From: Elusimicrobiota bacterium | GTDB lineage: Bacteria > Elusimicrobiota > Elusimicrobia > UBA1565 > JACRDR01 | DNA length: 64,000 nt | Assembly (NCBI GenBank): GCA_016194745.1 | Contig: JACQBA010000010.1 | Location: forward strand, 62,001-126,000 | Direction of reading: 5' to 3' | Shown: piece after piece, positions 62,604 to 64,000 of the stretch | Numbering within the stretch: position 1 is the first letter of the stretch | Layout: each line of letters opens with the position of its first letter | Made by a program: the position numbers and the translations under genes | Notes under the pieces: generated by a model | Told to the model about the DNA's origin: nothing | Databases searched by the model: none | Seen by the model: only the letters and a program-made list of their open reading frames with translations

Positions 62604-63821
62604 ATGCGTCGCGCAATCTTCCCATTCCTCGCGGCCTGCGCCGTCTTCGGCGCGGCTCGCGCGCAGGATCCGGCTCCGGCCGCGTCGACATCGACAGCGT
62701 CCGTCGCCGTCTCGACGGCGGCCGCAGCTCCCGTCGAGCACGCGACCGCGGCGGCCACGGCCCCGTCTCTGGTCCGAGAGTCGACGACATCCACCGCCGC
62801 GGTCTCGATCGTGTTCCCTCCCGGCTACAGGCAGCTGCGCGGCGTCCATCTCAGCGCCTGGGCCGCCGGGAACACCGGCATGCGCCGCAGGTTCCTCGCC
62901 CACGTGCAGGGAACGTTCCTGAACGCGATCATCGTCCCGCTCAAGGAGATCGACGGCCGGGTGTATGTTCCCGGGGTCGCGAAGGCCAAGGAATACGGAA
63001 CCCAGCAATTGGCGATCCCGGATCCCGAGGGGATGCTGGCCGACTTCAGGAAGCAGAACCTCTACACCATCGCCCGCATCGCGGTGTTCAAGGACGATAC
63101 GCTCCCGCGAAAGATGCCGCAGTGGGCCGTCCATCGCCCGGACGGCTCCGTGTGGACGAATGACAAGGGCGTCTCCTGGGTCGACCCCTACCGCAAGGAG
63201 ATCTGGCGCTATACCCTCGACGTCGCCGAGCGCGCGGCGGCGCTCGGCTTCGACGAGATCCAGTTCGACTACATCCGCTTCCCGTCCGACGGCCCGACCG
63301 CCCAGTGCCGCTACTCGCGAGCGGACCATGACAGCCGCACCGCGGTTCGCAATCTCAAGGACTTCCTGACGTACGCCCGCGAGACGCTCAAGCCGACGGG
63401 AGTGAAGGTCTCGGCCGCGCTGTTCGGGATGACCACGACCGCAAAGGACGACATGGGCATCGGCCAGGACCTGCGGAGCATGTCGGCGCCGCTGGACTAT
63501 GTAAGCCCGATGATGTATCCCTCCCACTACGGGCGCGGCGAGTACGGCCTCAAGAACCCCAACCGCGAGCCGTACAAGATCATCCATCGCGGACTGCGCG
63601 ACGCGAAAGCCCGTTTGAAGAACGATTCCTACAAGCTGAGGCCCTATCTCCAGGACTTTTCGCTGGGATATCACTACGGGCCGGCCCAAGTCCGCGCGGA
63701 GATCATGGCCGCGCAATACGAGGGAATCAACAGCTGGCTGCTCTGGAACCCGTCCAACGTCTACAACTGGAGCGCTCTCAAACTGAGCCCCTCCTCCCCG
63801 ATCCAATACCCCGCGCCGTGA
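62604..63821 (+). CDS. Secreted putative glycoside hydrolase (DUF4015 / GHL family)
   Basis: 405 residues. Signal peptide (RRAIFPFLAACAVFGAARA), then a Thr/Ala-rich linker of about 50 residues. The TIM-barrel-like DUF4015 domain follows, with LRGVHLSAWAAGN at the first strand, IARIAVFKDDTLPRKMPQWAV, WVDPYRKEIWRYTLDVAERAAALGFDEIQFDYIRFP, and LDYVSPMMYPSHY. The conserved FDEIQFDYIRFP and MMYPSHY strings are the family hallmark. Activity is unproven, but the fold suggests cleavage of an exported polysaccharide. It overlaps the next gene by GTGA. Confidence 0.88.
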   Translation: MRRAIFPFLAACAVFGAARAQDPAPAASTSTASVAVSTAAAAPVEHATAAATAPSLVRESTTSTAAVSIVFPPGYRQLRGVHLSAWAAGNTGMRRRFLAHVQGTFLNAIIVPLKEIDGRVYVPGVAKAKEYGTQQLAIPDPEGMLADFRKQNLYTIARIAVFKDDTLPRKMPQWAVHRPDGSVWTNDKGVSWVDPYRKEIWRYTLDVAERAAALGFDEIQFDYIRFPSDGPTAQCRYSRADHDSRTAVRNLKDFLTYARETLKPTGVKVSAALFGMTTTAKDDMGIGQDLRSMSAPLDYVSPMMYPSHYGRGEYGLKNPNREPYKIIHRGLRDAKARLKNDSYKLRPYLQDFSLGYHYGPAQVRAEIMAAQYEGINSWLLWNPSNVYNWSALKLSPSSPIQYPAP

Positions 63822-64000
63822 GCCTCGACCTTCTTCGGCGCTACTGGTCCATCGGCGCGATGGCTCTTTGGCTGGCTGCGTTCGGAGCGGAAGCCGTAAG
63901 GCTCGCGCGCTGGACGACGGATTTTTGGCGAGTCGCGGGGCGCCTCGAGACCGCGGCCGCCGCGCTGCGGCAGAACGCGCGCGACGTCGTCGAGCTGGCG
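63818..64000 (+). CDS. Partial membrane-anchored protein, continues past the window
   Basis: Open from a GTG overlapping the DUF4015 stop (GTGA) to the right edge (61 codons). One hydrophobic segment (SIGAMALWLAAFGAEAVRLA) precedes an amphipathic region (FWRVAGRLETAAAALRQNARDVVEL). No family can be assigned from this fragment. Coupling suggests a role with the upstream secreted protein. Confidence 0.55.
   Translation, partial: MSLDLLRRYWSIGAMALWLAAFGAEAVRLARWTTDFWRVAGRLETAAAALRQNARDVVELA

Overview
The window reads as chromosome of a GC-rich, Gram-negative (diderm) bacterium that makes LPS or another lipid-linked surface glycan. KdsD, a Wzy/WaaL-type ligase, LptF/LptG, a C-terminal-Phe outer-membrane barrel and a porin all point this way. 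A SprA-family giant, a DUF4015 putative glycoside hydrolase and REC-only regulators would fit a candidate phylum such as Elusimicrobiota. That placement is inference only, since there is no rRNA or tRNA in the window. I see no mobile element, CRISPR array or phage gene. Coding density is very high: the largest gaps are 201 bp (29948-30148) and 175 bp (38093-38267).

Layout. 1-2362 (minus): two polytopic GT-C-like membrane proteins. 2447-16510 (plus): a surface-polysaccharide cluster with kdsD, a GT2, a ligase, a phosphoglycosyl transferase, a DegT aminotransferase, a GT4, a methyltransferase, a GT39-like protein, gmd, two sugar nucleotidyltransferases, a cupin and a phosphohexomutase. 16544-20844: the SAM cycle (metK, ahcY), then a small membrane protein coupled to a two-subunit 3-oxoacid CoA-transferase. 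20854-24178 (minus): lptF, lptG and a membrane-anchored protein with a Cys-rich tail. 24305-29947: a SprA-like 1880-residue outer-membrane protein. 30149-38092: comF, a soluble histidine kinase, and UDP-GlcNAc and UDP-Glc dehydrogenases diverging from a shared promoter region. UDP-xylose synthase, a HEAT-type exported protein and a sphingomyelin-synthase-like PAP2_C enzyme follow. 38268-43346: a 1285-residue hendecad coiled coil followed by an M23 endopeptidase. 43387-44312: peroxiredoxin and a 2x[4Fe-4S] ferredoxin. 44418-49801: a sensory cluster (REC protein, porin, periplasmic binding protein, membrane kinase, REC protein, REC-kinase). 49859-53090: double-domain PPK2, ROK sugar kinase, SDR. 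53092-58840: quinoprotein, lgt, an AurF-like diiron protein and two tandem cyclopropane-synthase-like methyltransferases. 58912-64000: XylF-like binding protein, SGNH hydrolase, cspA, CheX/CheY-like pair, DUF4015 protein and a partial membrane protein.

How genes are expressed. Sixteen operon-leading genes have a recognisable -10 (often an extended TGnTATAAT type) ending only 5-12 nt before the start codon. This predicts leaderless or nearly leaderless mRNAs. Inside operons the usual junction is a 4-nt ATGA, GTGA or TTGA stop/start overlap. Shine-Dalgarno leaders are seen at a minority of genes (metK, ahcY, scoB, the porin, the 62496 response regulator, cspA).

Most interesting: (i) the AurF-like diiron protein beside two CFA-type methyltransferases that both replace the active-site Glu with Ser, possibly an unusual fatty-acyl modification system; (ii) the very long hendecad coiled coil with aromatic residues at core positions; (iii) the leaderless promoter architecture; (iv) the cystine-knot-like tail in the lptFG operon; (v) an isolated SprA-family protein.
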